From NCBI GenBank assembly GCA_010092695.1, contig JAADJJ010000001.1, forward strand, positions 806,001 through 870,000: a stretch of 64,000 nt of DNA, read 5' to 3'. The DNA comes from Enterobacteriaceae bacterium 4M9. Its GTDB lineage: Bacteria > Pseudomonadota > Gammaproteobacteria > Enterobacterales > Enterobacteriaceae. The position numbers were made by a program, and so were the translations under genes. The notes beneath the pieces were generated by a model. The model saw nothing but the letters and a program-made list of their open reading frames with translations. It ran no database searches and was not told the DNA's origin. This document shows, one piece after another, positions 26,119 to 37,356 of the stretch. Position 1 is the first letter of the stretch; the number at the start of each line of letters is the position of its first letter.

Positions 26119-26648
26119 TCTAAATAATCATTCTTCCAGCGTACATAATTGTCGGCAGAGTATTTCAGGCCCTCAAGCTCTGCCTGCGTAAGCTGGCGAG
26201 CTTGTTTTACCGGGCTACCTATATAGAGCCAGCCGCTTTCCAGCCGCTTTCCCGGTGGAACAAGACTGCCAGCACCTATCATCACATCATCTTCTATTAT
26301 TGCGCCATCCAGCAGGATAGACCCCATGCCAACCAGAACACGGCTACCAATAGTACAACCGTGTAGCATGGCTTTATGTCCCACAGTGACATCCTCCCCA
26401 ACAATCAGCGCGTAACCTTGAGGGTTAGAAGACGATTTGTGCGTAACGTGTAAGACGCTGCCATCCTGAATATTGGTGCGTGCACCAATACTGACATAGT
26501 TAACATCGCCGCGAATGGCGACCAGCGGCCAGATGCTGACATCGTCAGCCAGACGTACGTCACCAACAACCACGCTGGTGGAGTCGACCATGACGCGTTG
26601 CCCAAGAGTGGGAAAACATTCTTTATAGGGGCGAAGAACCTCTGCCAT
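26079..26648 (-). CDS. yrdA: Gamma-carbonic-anhydrase-like protein YrdA
   Basis: A left-handed beta-helix protein of the gamma-carbonic anhydrase family, made of hexapeptide repeats through about residues 20-160. The zinc histidines of the family are present in HVTHKSS, TVGHK and MLHGC. Whether E. coli-type YrdA is an active anhydrase is not settled to my knowledge. At 189 residues it is slightly longer than E. coli because of a Ser/Gln-rich tail that overlaps yrdB. It transcribes away from the rRNA operon. Confidence 0.95.
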   Translation of the reverse strand: MAEVLRPYKECFPTLGQRVMVDSTSVVVGDVRLADDVSIWPLVAIRGDVNYVSIGARTNIQDGSVLHVTHKSSSNPQGYALIVGEDVTVGHKAMLHGCTIGSRVLVGMGSILLDGAIIEDDVMIGAGSLVPPGKRLESGWLYIGSPVKQARQLTQAELEGLKYSADNYVRWKNDYLDQDSHSQPDSSSS

Positions 26649-26800
26649 AAATCACCTCGCTCTTAATTACGAAAACGTGACAGTGGCCGTTTTTCAGGGC
26701 GGCGACAAGGCTAAAAAGTAGAAAAAAGTGCCCGGATCGTACAGGAATTCCACCATAAGCATGAAAAATCACCACTTGAAAGAAAAGATCGAAAAAACGC

Positions 26801-26836
26801 TTGTGCAAAAAAATGGGATCCCTATAATGCGCCTCC
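26801..26836 (+). promoter_or_regulatory. rRNA promoter P1
   Basis: TTGTGC and TATAAT are separated by 16 bases and followed by the GC-rich discriminator GCGCCTCC, the hallmark of ppGpp-controlled rRNA P1 promoters. The upstream 40 bases are A-rich (AAAGAAAAGATCGAAAAAAC), fitting an UP element; Fis sites are expected further upstream. Confidence 0.9.
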
Positions 26837-26908
26837 GTTGACACGACAACGTGAATCACTTCACGAAACAGGTTGAATCAACAAGGAGAAAAACCCTGAA
26901 AAAACGGG

Positions 26909-26944
26909 TTGACTCTGAAAGAGGAAAGCGTAATATACGCCACC
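26909..26944 (+). promoter_or_regulatory. rRNA promoter P2
   Basis: TTGACT and TAATAT with 16-base spacing lie about 105 bases after P1, the usual tandem arrangement of enterobacterial rRNA operons. Confidence 0.88.
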
Positions 26945-26975
26945 TCGCGACAGCAGGCCCAGCGCCGTGTCGCAC

Positions 26976-26987
26976 TGCTCTTTAACA
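26976..26987 (+). promoter_or_regulatory. boxA antitermination site in the rRNA leader
   Basis: TGCTCTTTAACA is the exact rRNA boxA, bound by NusB and S10 (NusE, encoded at 2569-2880) to make the polymerase resistant to Rho. Confidence 0.92.
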
Positions 26988-27126
26988 ATTTATCAGACAA
27001 TCTGTGTGGGCACTCGAGGCACTGATATCTCAACGTCGAAAGACGCTAAATGAATATCAAGTCTCAAGAGTGAACAACAGTTAATTCATTACGAACTAAC
27101 AGTTTAATTCTTTGAGCATCAAACTT

Positions 27127-28668
<1,542 letters not shown>

Positions 28669-28758
28669 CCTTAAAGATACAGTCTTCGCAGTGTCCACAC
28701 AGATTGTCTGATGAAAAAATAATGAGCAGGACGGCTGCGAAGTCGTGACACTATTCGT

Positions 28759-28833
28759 GTCCCCTTCGTCTAGCGGTTAGGACTCCGCCCTTTCACGGCG
28801 GCAACAGGGGTTCGAATCCCCTAGGGGACGCCA
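28759..28833 (+). tRNA. gltT: tRNA-Glu (anticodon TTC)
   Basis: GTCCCC acceptor strand, anticodon stem CCGCC / GGCGG around the loop CTTTCAC, T arm GGGGTTCGAATCCCC and an encoded CCA end give a 75-base tRNA-Glu. It is the only tRNA in the 16S-23S spacer. At this locus E. coli rrnD has tRNA-Ile and tRNA-Ala. The symbol follows the family; the exact copy name is a guess. Confidence 0.96.
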
Positions 28834-28908
28834 ACCTGCCTGGTGACAAGTGAAAGATGTTGCCAACCGATATCTCAAAACTGGCTTTCGAGTCATGTTT
28901 GAGATATT

Positions 28909-28920
28909 TGCTCTTTAACA
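28909..28920 (+). promoter_or_regulatory. boxA in the 16S-23S spacer
   Basis: A second exact TGCTCTTTAACA lies about 105 bases before 23S rRNA, where it renews antitermination for the long 23S gene. Confidence 0.88.
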
Positions 28921-29024
28921 ATCCGGAACAAGCTGAAAATTGAAAATCCATAGACGGTTTAACCGTTTATATGGGTCTCTCAAGCTCACACACGATGATG
29001 TTTTGAAACATCTTCGGGTTGTGA

Positions 29025-31931
<2,907 letters not shown>

Positions 31932-32038
31932 ACAACGCCGAAGGTGTTTTGGGTTTGAGAGAAAGATGATTTTCAGCTTTGTTCATGGATTAGCGCTTAT
32001 GGTTGTGCGAAAGGCACAACGGTAAGTGAAACAGAATT

Positions 32039-32158
32039 TGCCTGGCGGCGACAGCGCGGTGGTCCCACCTGACCCCATGCCGAACTCAGAAGTGAAACGC
32101 CGTAGCGCCGATGGTAGTGTGGGGTCTCCCCATGCGAGAGTAGGGAACTGCCAGGCAT
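32039..32158 (+). rRNA. rrf: 5S ribosomal RNA, first copy
   Basis: A 120-base 5S rRNA from TGCCTGGCGGC to GCCAGGCAT. It differs from the second copy at positions 12-14 (GAC here, ATT there), in the loop A region. Confidence 0.97.
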
Positions 32159-32170
32159 CAAATTAAGCGT

Positions 32171-32246
32171 GCTGATATGGCTCAGTTGGTAGAGCGCACC
32201 CTTGGTAAGGGTGAGGTCCCCAGTTCGACTCTGGGTATCAGCACCA
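32171..32246 (+). tRNA. thrV: tRNA-Thr (anticodon GGT)
   Basis: A 76-base tRNA with acceptor GCTGATA / TATCAGC, anticodon loop TTGGTAA and an encoded CCA. It lies between the two 5S genes as thrV does in E. coli rrnD. Confidence 0.96.
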
Positions 32247-32282
32247 CTTTTTCGGTTAAAGTTCGGCACTTAGAAAAGAATT

Positions 32283-32402
32283 TGCCTGGCGGCATTAGCG
32301 CGGTGGTCCCACCTGACCCCATGCCGAACTCAGAAGTGAAACGCCGTAGCGCCGATGGTAGTGTGGGGTCTCCCCATGCGAGAGTAGGGAACTGCCAGGC
32401 AT
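32283..32402 (+). rRNA. rrf: 5S ribosomal RNA, second copy
   Basis: A second 120-base 5S rRNA downstream of tRNA-Thr, identical to the first apart from positions 12-14. The 5S-thrV-5S order matches E. coli rrnD. Confidence 0.97.
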
Positions 32403-32413
32403 CAAATCAGGCG

Positions 32414-32443
32414 AAGGCCCAGTCGAAAGACTGGGCCTTTTGC
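32414..32443 (+). terminator. rRNA operon terminator T1
   Basis: AAGGCCCAGTC-GAAA-GACTGGGCCTTTT is almost identical to the E. coli rrn T1 terminator. Confidence 0.95.
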
Positions 32444-32521
32444 TTTATCTGTCGTCTGTCGGTGAGTGCTCTCCTGTGCAGGACAAATTTGCCGGGAGCT
32501 GCGCAACAACGGCCCGAAGGG

Positions 32522-32597
32522 CGGCGGGCAGGACGCCCGCCATAACCGCCAGGCATCAAATCAAGCCAAAGCCCTGCATGCAAGTACAGGGCTTTTT
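32522..32597 (+). terminator. rRNA operon distal terminator region
   Basis: A GGCGGGC / GCCCGCC hairpin at 32522-32540 is followed by a second element, AAAGCCCTG / CAGGGCTTTTT, at 32568-32597. Between them is CCGCCAGGCATCAAATCAAG, a repeat of the 5S 3' end plus flank, as seen after E. coli rrn operons. Confidence 0.8.
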
Positions 32598-32599
32598 GC

Positions 32600-33057
32600 T
32601 GTCCGCAGGGCAACAAGATAATACGATTGTCCAGGTAGCCAGCACTGTGTACTGCTTCCTGTGTCCGGTTGACGCATCTGTTGCCAGAACTTGCCTCTGA
32701 ATCTTATTTAAATATCTCGTCTGCCGCTCTCAACAAAAAATAACATTGCTCCATTCCGTTCTATGTAAGCCACGCCGTTTTCAAAGAGATATAAATAAGA
32801 GGTTGAGTCGTAGTAGCAGATCATTGCCTGACAGGGGAAAGCGAACCTCAGTTTGCAGGCGGTTACCTTTAAATATAGAGGATATTAATATTAGCCAGGA
32901 CAAAATGCGGGTAGCCGAAAGATACGGTTTTATAACGAGGTGAATGATTGTTAAATGAGAGCCGGGGGCAAGTTGAAGAATTAGATATTTTAACTGTCCA
33001 GGGTGAATAAATAATACTGCTATCGTAATACTTCCGGGTAAAGGAATAGATACCCAC
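32600..33057. other. Gene-poor region after the rRNA operon
   Basis: I find no supportable gene here. Short open frames exist on both strands but lack a ribosome binding site, family resemblance or enterobacterial codon preference. The base composition is more AT-rich than the neighbours. No tRNA-like fold, transposase remnant or inverted repeats of an insertion sequence are visible. In E. coli this interval holds yhdZ, yhdY, yhdX and yhdW. Confidence 0.6.
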
Positions 33058-33083
33058 CAGGCGAGCACGGTAATGCTCGCCTG
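33058..33083 (-). repeat. Inverted repeat after yhdV
   Basis: CAGGCGAGC and GCTCGCCTG form a nine-base-pair stem five bases beyond the yhdV stop. There is no T tract on the minus strand, so it may stabilise the 3' end or be a weak terminator. Confidence 0.5.
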
Positions 33084-33088
33084 AATAA

Positions 33089-33310
33089 CTATTTAGTAAG
33101 TGCAACAATGCCGAGTGTTAGTCCTGCCAGTGCCGCGGCACCACCTGCAATCGCACCCGCCGTTTCCCAGTTGTCCTGAGTTGTGCCTTTCATACATGTA
33201 TTAGTGTGCACTAACCGGCCCTGGTCGTCATAGACGGGCACGCAGGGAGAGTCATGCGCACATCCCGCCAGCAGCGTAGACAGCAGCGTCACGACGATGA
33301 TCTGTTTCAT
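33089..33310 (-). CDS. yhdV: Small lipoprotein YhdV
   Basis: A 73-residue predicted lipoprotein. The start at 33310 follows a GAGG site and gives the signal peptide MKQIIVVTLLSTLLAGC, where LLAGC is a lipobox and the cysteine would be lipidated. The mature part has a cysteine pair, a short polar domain (CVPVYDDQGRLVHTNTCMKG) and a glycine- and alanine-rich hydrophobic C-terminus (AGAIAGGAAALAGLTLGIVA). It resembles E. coli YhdV as I remember it. The function is unknown. In E. coli it follows acrEF, which is missing here. Confidence 0.85.
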   Translation of the reverse strand: MKQIIVVTLLSTLLAGCAHDSPCVPVYDDQGRLVHTNTCMKGTTQDNWETAGAIAGGAAALAGLTLGIVALTK

Positions 33311-33885
33311 AAATAATACCTCATAGATAAGCACCCAGAGCACGGCTAACCAATATAGCCAGACAGCTGTGGTGCACTTTATTAATGTTACCACTCGCCT
33401 TTTATACTGCTCAGTAATCAATAATATCAATTCATGTCATTTGTAAAAATGGTGAAGGAATGACATAGCCAGGAGAGAATTAAGAAGAAATGATGAAGGA
33501 AGTGATAAATACAGAGTAATCTGTAAGACAGTTATAGCAGATCATATGACTTGTGAATAGAAATAGCGGCAAATTAAGCGCCCGTTAGAAAAGATACAAT
33601 ACACGGGCTTTATGTAGAAAAGATAGTCACGTTGCAGGTATTGATAATAAGCGAGCCGTATATGACCCTGGCACAGGGCCAGTCTTTTACTGCGATGAAG
33701 TATGTTCGTCTGCCGGACAGGAAAATATCTGAGCATGCGGTTCTTACCCGGGGCCGGGGCAGACAACGTAAGTGGCTGCTATCGGGCTGGTTGCAGAATC
33801 GCTCTTAGCGAGTTATAGGCAGATGAATATGGAGTACATCACTGGCAACTAAAAGGCGTTTCATAAAGACAAAAATACAGGTAAT
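33311..33885. other. Gene-poor region between yhdV and fis
   Basis: About 575 bases with no supportable gene. Open frames of up to 74 codons occur but look random. No remnant of yhdJ, yhdU, acrS or acrEF, which occupy this position in E. coli, could be recognised by eye. Confidence 0.55.
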
Positions 33886-33922
33886 AAAAAAGGCGCTTCC
33901 CCATGCCGGTTAGCGCCTTTTT
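33886..33922 (-). terminator. fis terminator
   Basis: AAAAAAGGCGCT and AGCGCCTTTTTT form a stem with A and T tracts on both sides, 19 bases beyond the fis stop. It could work in both directions. Confidence 0.88.
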
Positions 33923-33940
33923 TGCGACAGTAAACTGGAA

Positions 33941-34237
33941 TCAGTTCATGCCGTATTTTTTCAGTTTCTTACGCAGCGTACCGCGGTTGATGCCCATCAT
34001 CAGGGCTGCACGGGTTTGGTTGCCACGGGTGTATTGCATCACCATGTCCAACAGGGGCTGTTCTACTTCAGCCAGTACCAGCTCATACAGGTCATTAACA
34101 TCCTGACCATTCAGTTGAGCAAAATAGTTCTTCAGTGCCTGTTTAACCGAATCACGCAGGGGTTTTTGAGTTACCTGGTCCTGAGAGTTAACGGTAGAAA
34201 CGGTCAGTACGTCAGAATTTACGCGTTGTTCGAACAT
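33941..34237 (-). CDS. fis: Nucleoid protein and regulator Fis
   Basis: Fis is a DNA-bending dimer abundant in early exponential phase; it activates rRNA P1 promoters such as the one at 26801. The 98 residues are essentially those of E. coli: N-terminal beta-hairpin arm with the Hin-activating region, and the C-terminal helix-turn-helix ending [15 protein letters not shown]. It is transcribed after dusB. Confidence 0.99.
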
Positions 34238-34262
34238 AGTTCTGTCAGCTCTTTATTTCTGT

Positions 34263-35228
34263 TTACGCAAAATTTTCGAAGTATGCCTCCAACGCCTCCA
34301 GCTGTTCGCTGGCATCCTCAATGGCGTTGAATGTGCGCCGAAACTGGTCACTGGGTGCGTGCTCCTGGAGATACCAGGAGACGTGTTTACGTGCGATTCG
34401 GTAACCTTTCACATCGCCATAAAAGGCATGAAGTTCCCGAACGTGCGCGCAAAGTAAGCGCTTAACCTCTGCCATTGGCAAGGGGGGCAGCAGCTCACCC
34501 GTGTCCAGATAATGCTGGATTTCCCGAAAGATCCAGGGTCTTCCCTGAGCCGCGCGTCCTATCATCAGAGCATCTGCCCCTGTATAGTCGAGCACGGCTC
34601 TGGCTTTTAGCGGGTCAGTAATGTCGCCATTCGCGATAACCGGAATGGACACCAACTGCTTAACTGCCCGAATACTGTCGTATTCCGCGTTGCCCCCGAA
34701 CAAACAGGCTCGTGTACGACCATGAATGGTCAGAGCCTGAATGCCACAGTTTTCGGCCAGTTGGGCAATCTCCGTGCAATTACGGTGCTCGGGATCCCAG
34801 CCTGTGCGAATCTTCAACGTGACAGGTACGTCCACAGCCCCGACAACAGCGGTGAGGATCCTTTTCACCTGTTCCGGGTACTGCAAAAGGGCAGAACCAG
34901 CCAGTTTACGATTCACTTTCTTAGCCGGGCAGCCCATATTGATATCAATAATCTGAGCGCCGTTTGCGACGTTTATGCGGGCGGCCTCGGCCATTTCTTC
35001 AGGTACGCTACCGGCAATTTGCACGGTTCGCACACCTGGCTCATCGACATGCACCATTCGTAAACGTGACTTATCGCTGGCCCAAACTTCAGGGTTTGAC
35101 GACATCATCTCTGAAACGGTCAGACCGGCTCCCATCTCATAACACAGCGTCCTGAATGGCCGGTCGGTAATCCCTGCCATGGGCGCTGCAATCAGGCGAT
35201 TTCTGAGCTGGTGTTGTCCAATGCGCAT
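34263..35228 (-). CDS. dusB: tRNA-dihydrouridine synthase B
   Basis: DusB is an FMN enzyme that reduces uridine to dihydrouridine in the tRNA D loop (U17). The 321 residues have the TIM-barrel core with catalytic Cys in NMGCPAKKV, FMN and phosphate motifs (IPVIANGDITD, GADALMIGRAAQGRPW), and a C-terminal helical domain. In E. coli dusB translation is needed for normal fis expression, and the 25-base gap here keeps that arrangement. Confidence 0.98.
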   Translation of the reverse strand: MRIGQHQLRNRLIAAPMAGITDRPFRTLCYEMGAGLTVSEMMSSNPEVWASDKSRLRMVHVDEPGVRTVQIAGSVPEEMAEAARINVANGAQIIDINMGCPAKKVNRKLAGSALLQYPEQVKRILTAVVGAVDVPVTLKIRTGWDPEHRNCTEIAQLAENCGIQALTIHGRTRACLFGGNAEYDSIRAVKQLVSIPVIANGDITDPLKARAVLDYTGADALMIGRAAQGRPWIFREIQHYLDTGELLPPLPMAEVKRLLCAHVRELHAFYGDVKGYRIARKHVSWYLQEHAPSDQFRRTFNAIEDASEQLEALEAYFENFA

Positions 35229-35266
35229 GAGTTAAGAAATGACCATATATGCCTGCAAGGCGGCGT

Positions 35267-35295
35267 ATATTACGCATTTTTTGCGCGAGATGAAA
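35267..35295 (-). promoter_or_regulatory. dusB-fis promoter
   Basis: On the minus strand TTTCAT and TAATAT hexamers are separated by 17 bases, with a GC-rich ACGCCGCC discriminator. This matches the growth-rate- and ppGpp-controlled E. coli fis promoter. Confidence 0.82.
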
Positions 35296-35547
35296 GGCCA
35301 AACTTTGAACAATCAGCTGTCACAGATCAATGAAACCGCTCCCTGGTACAATGCACTGGATAATAATGCTTATTAATCATGTAATTAAAAAAATGTGGTT
35401 ATTTTGTGCTCTTTTATTTTTTTCATCATTTGATTATCAGGAAAGCTGTCACTTGCGATTTATGCGGGATTTTATGCTAATAAATAGGGTTGAATTTAGA
35501 GTATTTGTATTACGTATTGGTGATTTATGCTGTTTCTGGCAGAGGGA
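35296..35547. other. AT-rich intergenic region
   Basis: The stretch between the dusB promoter and the carbonic anhydrase gene is strongly AT-rich. It has no gene I can support. It may hold upstream Fis or H-NS binding sites for the dusB-fis promoter, but no single site is clear enough to mark. Confidence 0.5.
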
Positions 35548-35566
35548 GGCAGGACCCGGTCCTGCC
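35548..35566 (-). repeat. Inverted repeat after the carbonic anhydrase gene
   Basis: GGCAGGACC and GGTCCTGCC form a perfect nine-pair stem around one base, starting 11 bases beyond the stop. No T tract follows on the minus strand; a weak terminator or 3'-end stabiliser is possible. Confidence 0.5.
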
Positions 35567-35576
35567 CCAAATCAGC

Positions 35577-36317
35577 TTACTCAAGGATCATGCGGCCATG
35601 CAGTTTTTGCACAGGACGATTGTTGGCGTGATGCATTACCGAGGTGAATTTTTCCAGCTGCTGTGCCGAGACCGTCAGAGGATGCTTCAGTACAACCCAG
35701 CGAACGCCTTCAGTACATGGCGGCGTTGTCAGAGAGCCAGTAAAGCGCCAGTGCGTTTTATCATTCGGTAGCAGCTTATTGACGTCAATGTTAATGGGTA
35801 GCGGTGAGCTTTTATCGGCGTGGTCGGGCATAACCTTCCACAATTTCTCCAGCTCCGTGTTTACTGCTCCCACTTCGAACATCACGGCTACAACGGCGAC
35901 TTCACCGTCGTCGTCCAGATGCACCAGGTGCATTTCCAGAGGGTAGTGCTTCCCGTTAACCGTGTTTTCGCTCGGCGCGTGGAAGTGAAACTGTCTCAAC
36001 GTGAATTTTTCATCATCAAGCTTGATGTAGCTGGCTTTGTCTTCGTCGCTCCATGTTGCCTGGATGGTATGACCGTTATTGAGTAATAAGTCCGGGCTGC
36101 TGGTGTAGAAGGTTTTGAGTGGGCGTACATGGGCCTGGAAGGTCTGGCGAATGTCTACGGGAGACTGGTTCTGGCCTTTCTGGCACTGCTCCCAGTCTTT
36201 ATTGAGTTCAGCCCAGTGCTCTGGTGACTCAATGCCTTCATATCCCCAGTGAGAAGCGCTGGCGACTGCTGGCAGCAGTGCAAGCGTTAGCATAATGCCG
36301 TTAAGCTTATTGACCAT
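35577..36317 (-). CDS. Periplasmic alpha-carbonic anhydrase
   Basis: An alpha-class carbonic anhydrase, which interconverts CO2 and bicarbonate. The 246 residues start with a Sec signal peptide (MVNKLNGIMLTLALLPAVASA) and should be exported to the periplasm. Zinc ligands are His111 and His113 in FHFHAPSE and His130 in EMHLVH; proton-shuttle His83 (NNGH) and gatekeeper Thr197 (SLTTPP) are present. Cys45 and Cys201 are placed like the disulfide of the Neisseria enzyme. The gene is single, with its own TATAAT box and a CRP-like site upstream. E. coli K-12 lacks it; relatives such as Klebsiella carry similar genes. Confidence 0.96.
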   Translation of the reverse strand: MVNKLNGIMLTLALLPAVASASHWGYEGIESPEHWAELNKDWEQCQKGQNQSPVDIRQTFQAHVRPLKTFYTSSPDLLLNNGHTIQATWSDEDKASYIKLDDEKFTLRQFHFHAPSENTVNGKHYPLEMHLVHLDDDGEVAVVAVMFEVGAVNTELEKLWKVMPDHADKSSPLPINIDVNKLLPNDKTHWRFTGSLTTPPCTEGVRWVVLKHPLTVSAQQLEKFTSVMHHANNRPVQKLHGRMILE

Positions 36318-36383
36318 TTTTATTCATCCCTTGAATATTGTTGTTTTTATAACCATGCTATTCAACAGGTTATGTCGGGAATG

Positions 36384-36423
36384 ATTATAAAACTCATTGG
36401 CCAAAAAGAGTGACCCAAATCAC
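36384..36423 (-). promoter_or_regulatory. Putative CRP-dependent promoter of the carbonic anhydrase gene
   Basis: GTGA-CCCAAA-TCAC (36410-36423) matches the CRP core palindrome. On the minus strand a TATAAT at 36389-36384 lies downstream with no good -35 box. The palindrome centre is about 40 bases upstream of the implied start, the class II CRP geometry. Confidence 0.6.
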
Positions 36424-36425
36424 AC

Positions 36426-36456
36426 AAAAAAAGCGGCTAATTTAAGCCGCTTTTTT
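36426..36456 (-). terminator. prmA terminator
   Basis: AAAAAGCGGCT-AATTTA-AGCCGCTTTTTT sits just after the prmA stop, with T tracts on both strands. Confidence 0.9.
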
Positions 36457-36463
36457 CTGATAT

Positions 36464-37345
36464 TTATTTTTTTATTCCGGTAATTCTGCACCATTCCTCT
36501 TTTTCTGCTACAGGGTCAAGCGCAAAGCCCGTCTCATAAGCCTCGCAGACGCTTGCTGCCTGGCTTGCCAGAATACCGGACAGGCCGAGTTGGCCGCCCT
36601 GTACTGGCAATACGCTGATGAGCGGTGCCAGCTCGCGCAGCGGGCCTGCAAGGATATTGGCAACGACTACGTCAGCGCTGAGTGTGTCGGGCTGATTAGC
36701 CGGCAGATATAGCTCCAGCTTGTCTTCAACGCCGTTACGTTGTGCATTATCACGACTGGCCTGAATGGCCTGAGGATCAATGTCGATACCGATTGCACGA
36801 GCGGCACCCAGCTTCAGTGCGGCGATGGCAAGGATCCCGGAGCCACAGCCAAAGTCGATAACGGTTTTACCGGCGAGATCGAGTCCGTCGAGCCATTCAA
36901 GGCACAGTGAAGTGGTGGGATGCGTGCCGGTGCCGAACGCCAGCCCCGGGTCCAGCATGACATTCACGGCTGTGGGATCCGGCACGTCGCGCCAGCTTGG
37001 GCAAATCCACAGGCGTTTACCAAAACGCATCGGGTGGAAGTTTTCCATCCACTCGCGCTCCCAGTCTTTGTCTTCAAGCTGCTCAATTTTGTGATGGAAG
37101 CCAGCACCCAGCAGTGGGCTTTGCTCCAGCTCGGCAACCGCCGCTTTCATGTCCCATTCGGCGTCAAACAGGCCGATAACGTCAGTGTCGCCCCACAGCC
37201 GAGTTTCGCCCGGCAGCGGTTCGAATACCGGCGTGTCATGGGTATCCTGAAAGGTGACGGAAACGGCCCCGCTTTCCATCAGCGCATCGCCCAGTTCTTC
37301 GGCGTTTGCACCGGAGGTATTAATTTTCAGTTGAATCCATGGCAT
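36464..37345 (-). CDS. prmA: Ribosomal protein L11 methyltransferase
   Basis: PrmA trimethylates several amino groups of ribosomal protein L11. The 293 residues have an N-terminal substrate-recognition domain, a linker, and the SAM-binding catalytic domain (VIDFGCGSGILAIAALKLGA near residues 162-181, then VVANILAGPL). Gene order prmA-panF is conserved; the 11-base gap suggests cotranscription with panF. Confidence 0.97.
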   Translation of the reverse strand: MPWIQLKINTSGANAEELGDALMESGAVSVTFQDTHDTPVFEPLPGETRLWGDTDVIGLFDAEWDMKAAVAELEQSPLLGAGFHHKIEQLEDKDWEREWMENFHPMRFGKRLWICPSWRDVPDPTAVNVMLDPGLAFGTGTHPTTSLCLEWLDGLDLAGKTVIDFGCGSGILAIAALKLGAARAIGIDIDPQAIQASRDNAQRNGVEDKLELYLPANQPDTLSADVVVANILAGPLRELAPLISVLPVQGGQLGLSGILASQAASVCEAYETGFALDPVAEKEEWCRITGIKK

Positions 37346-37356
37346 AGCAAAACTCT

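Noticed and set aside
32746..32943. A 65-codon plus-strand frame after the rRNA operon
   Set aside because: No ribosome binding site, no recognisable similarity, and it sits in an AT-rich region with equally long frames in other phases.
33542..33766. A 74-codon minus-strand frame between yhdV and fis
   Set aside because: No ribosome binding site or family resemblance, and unusual residue content rich in Tyr, Arg and Cys.
35330..35647. A 105-codon plus-strand frame in the AT-rich gap that runs into the carbonic anhydrase gene
   Set aside because: Its second half is antisense to a certain gene and its first half is random AT-rich translation.
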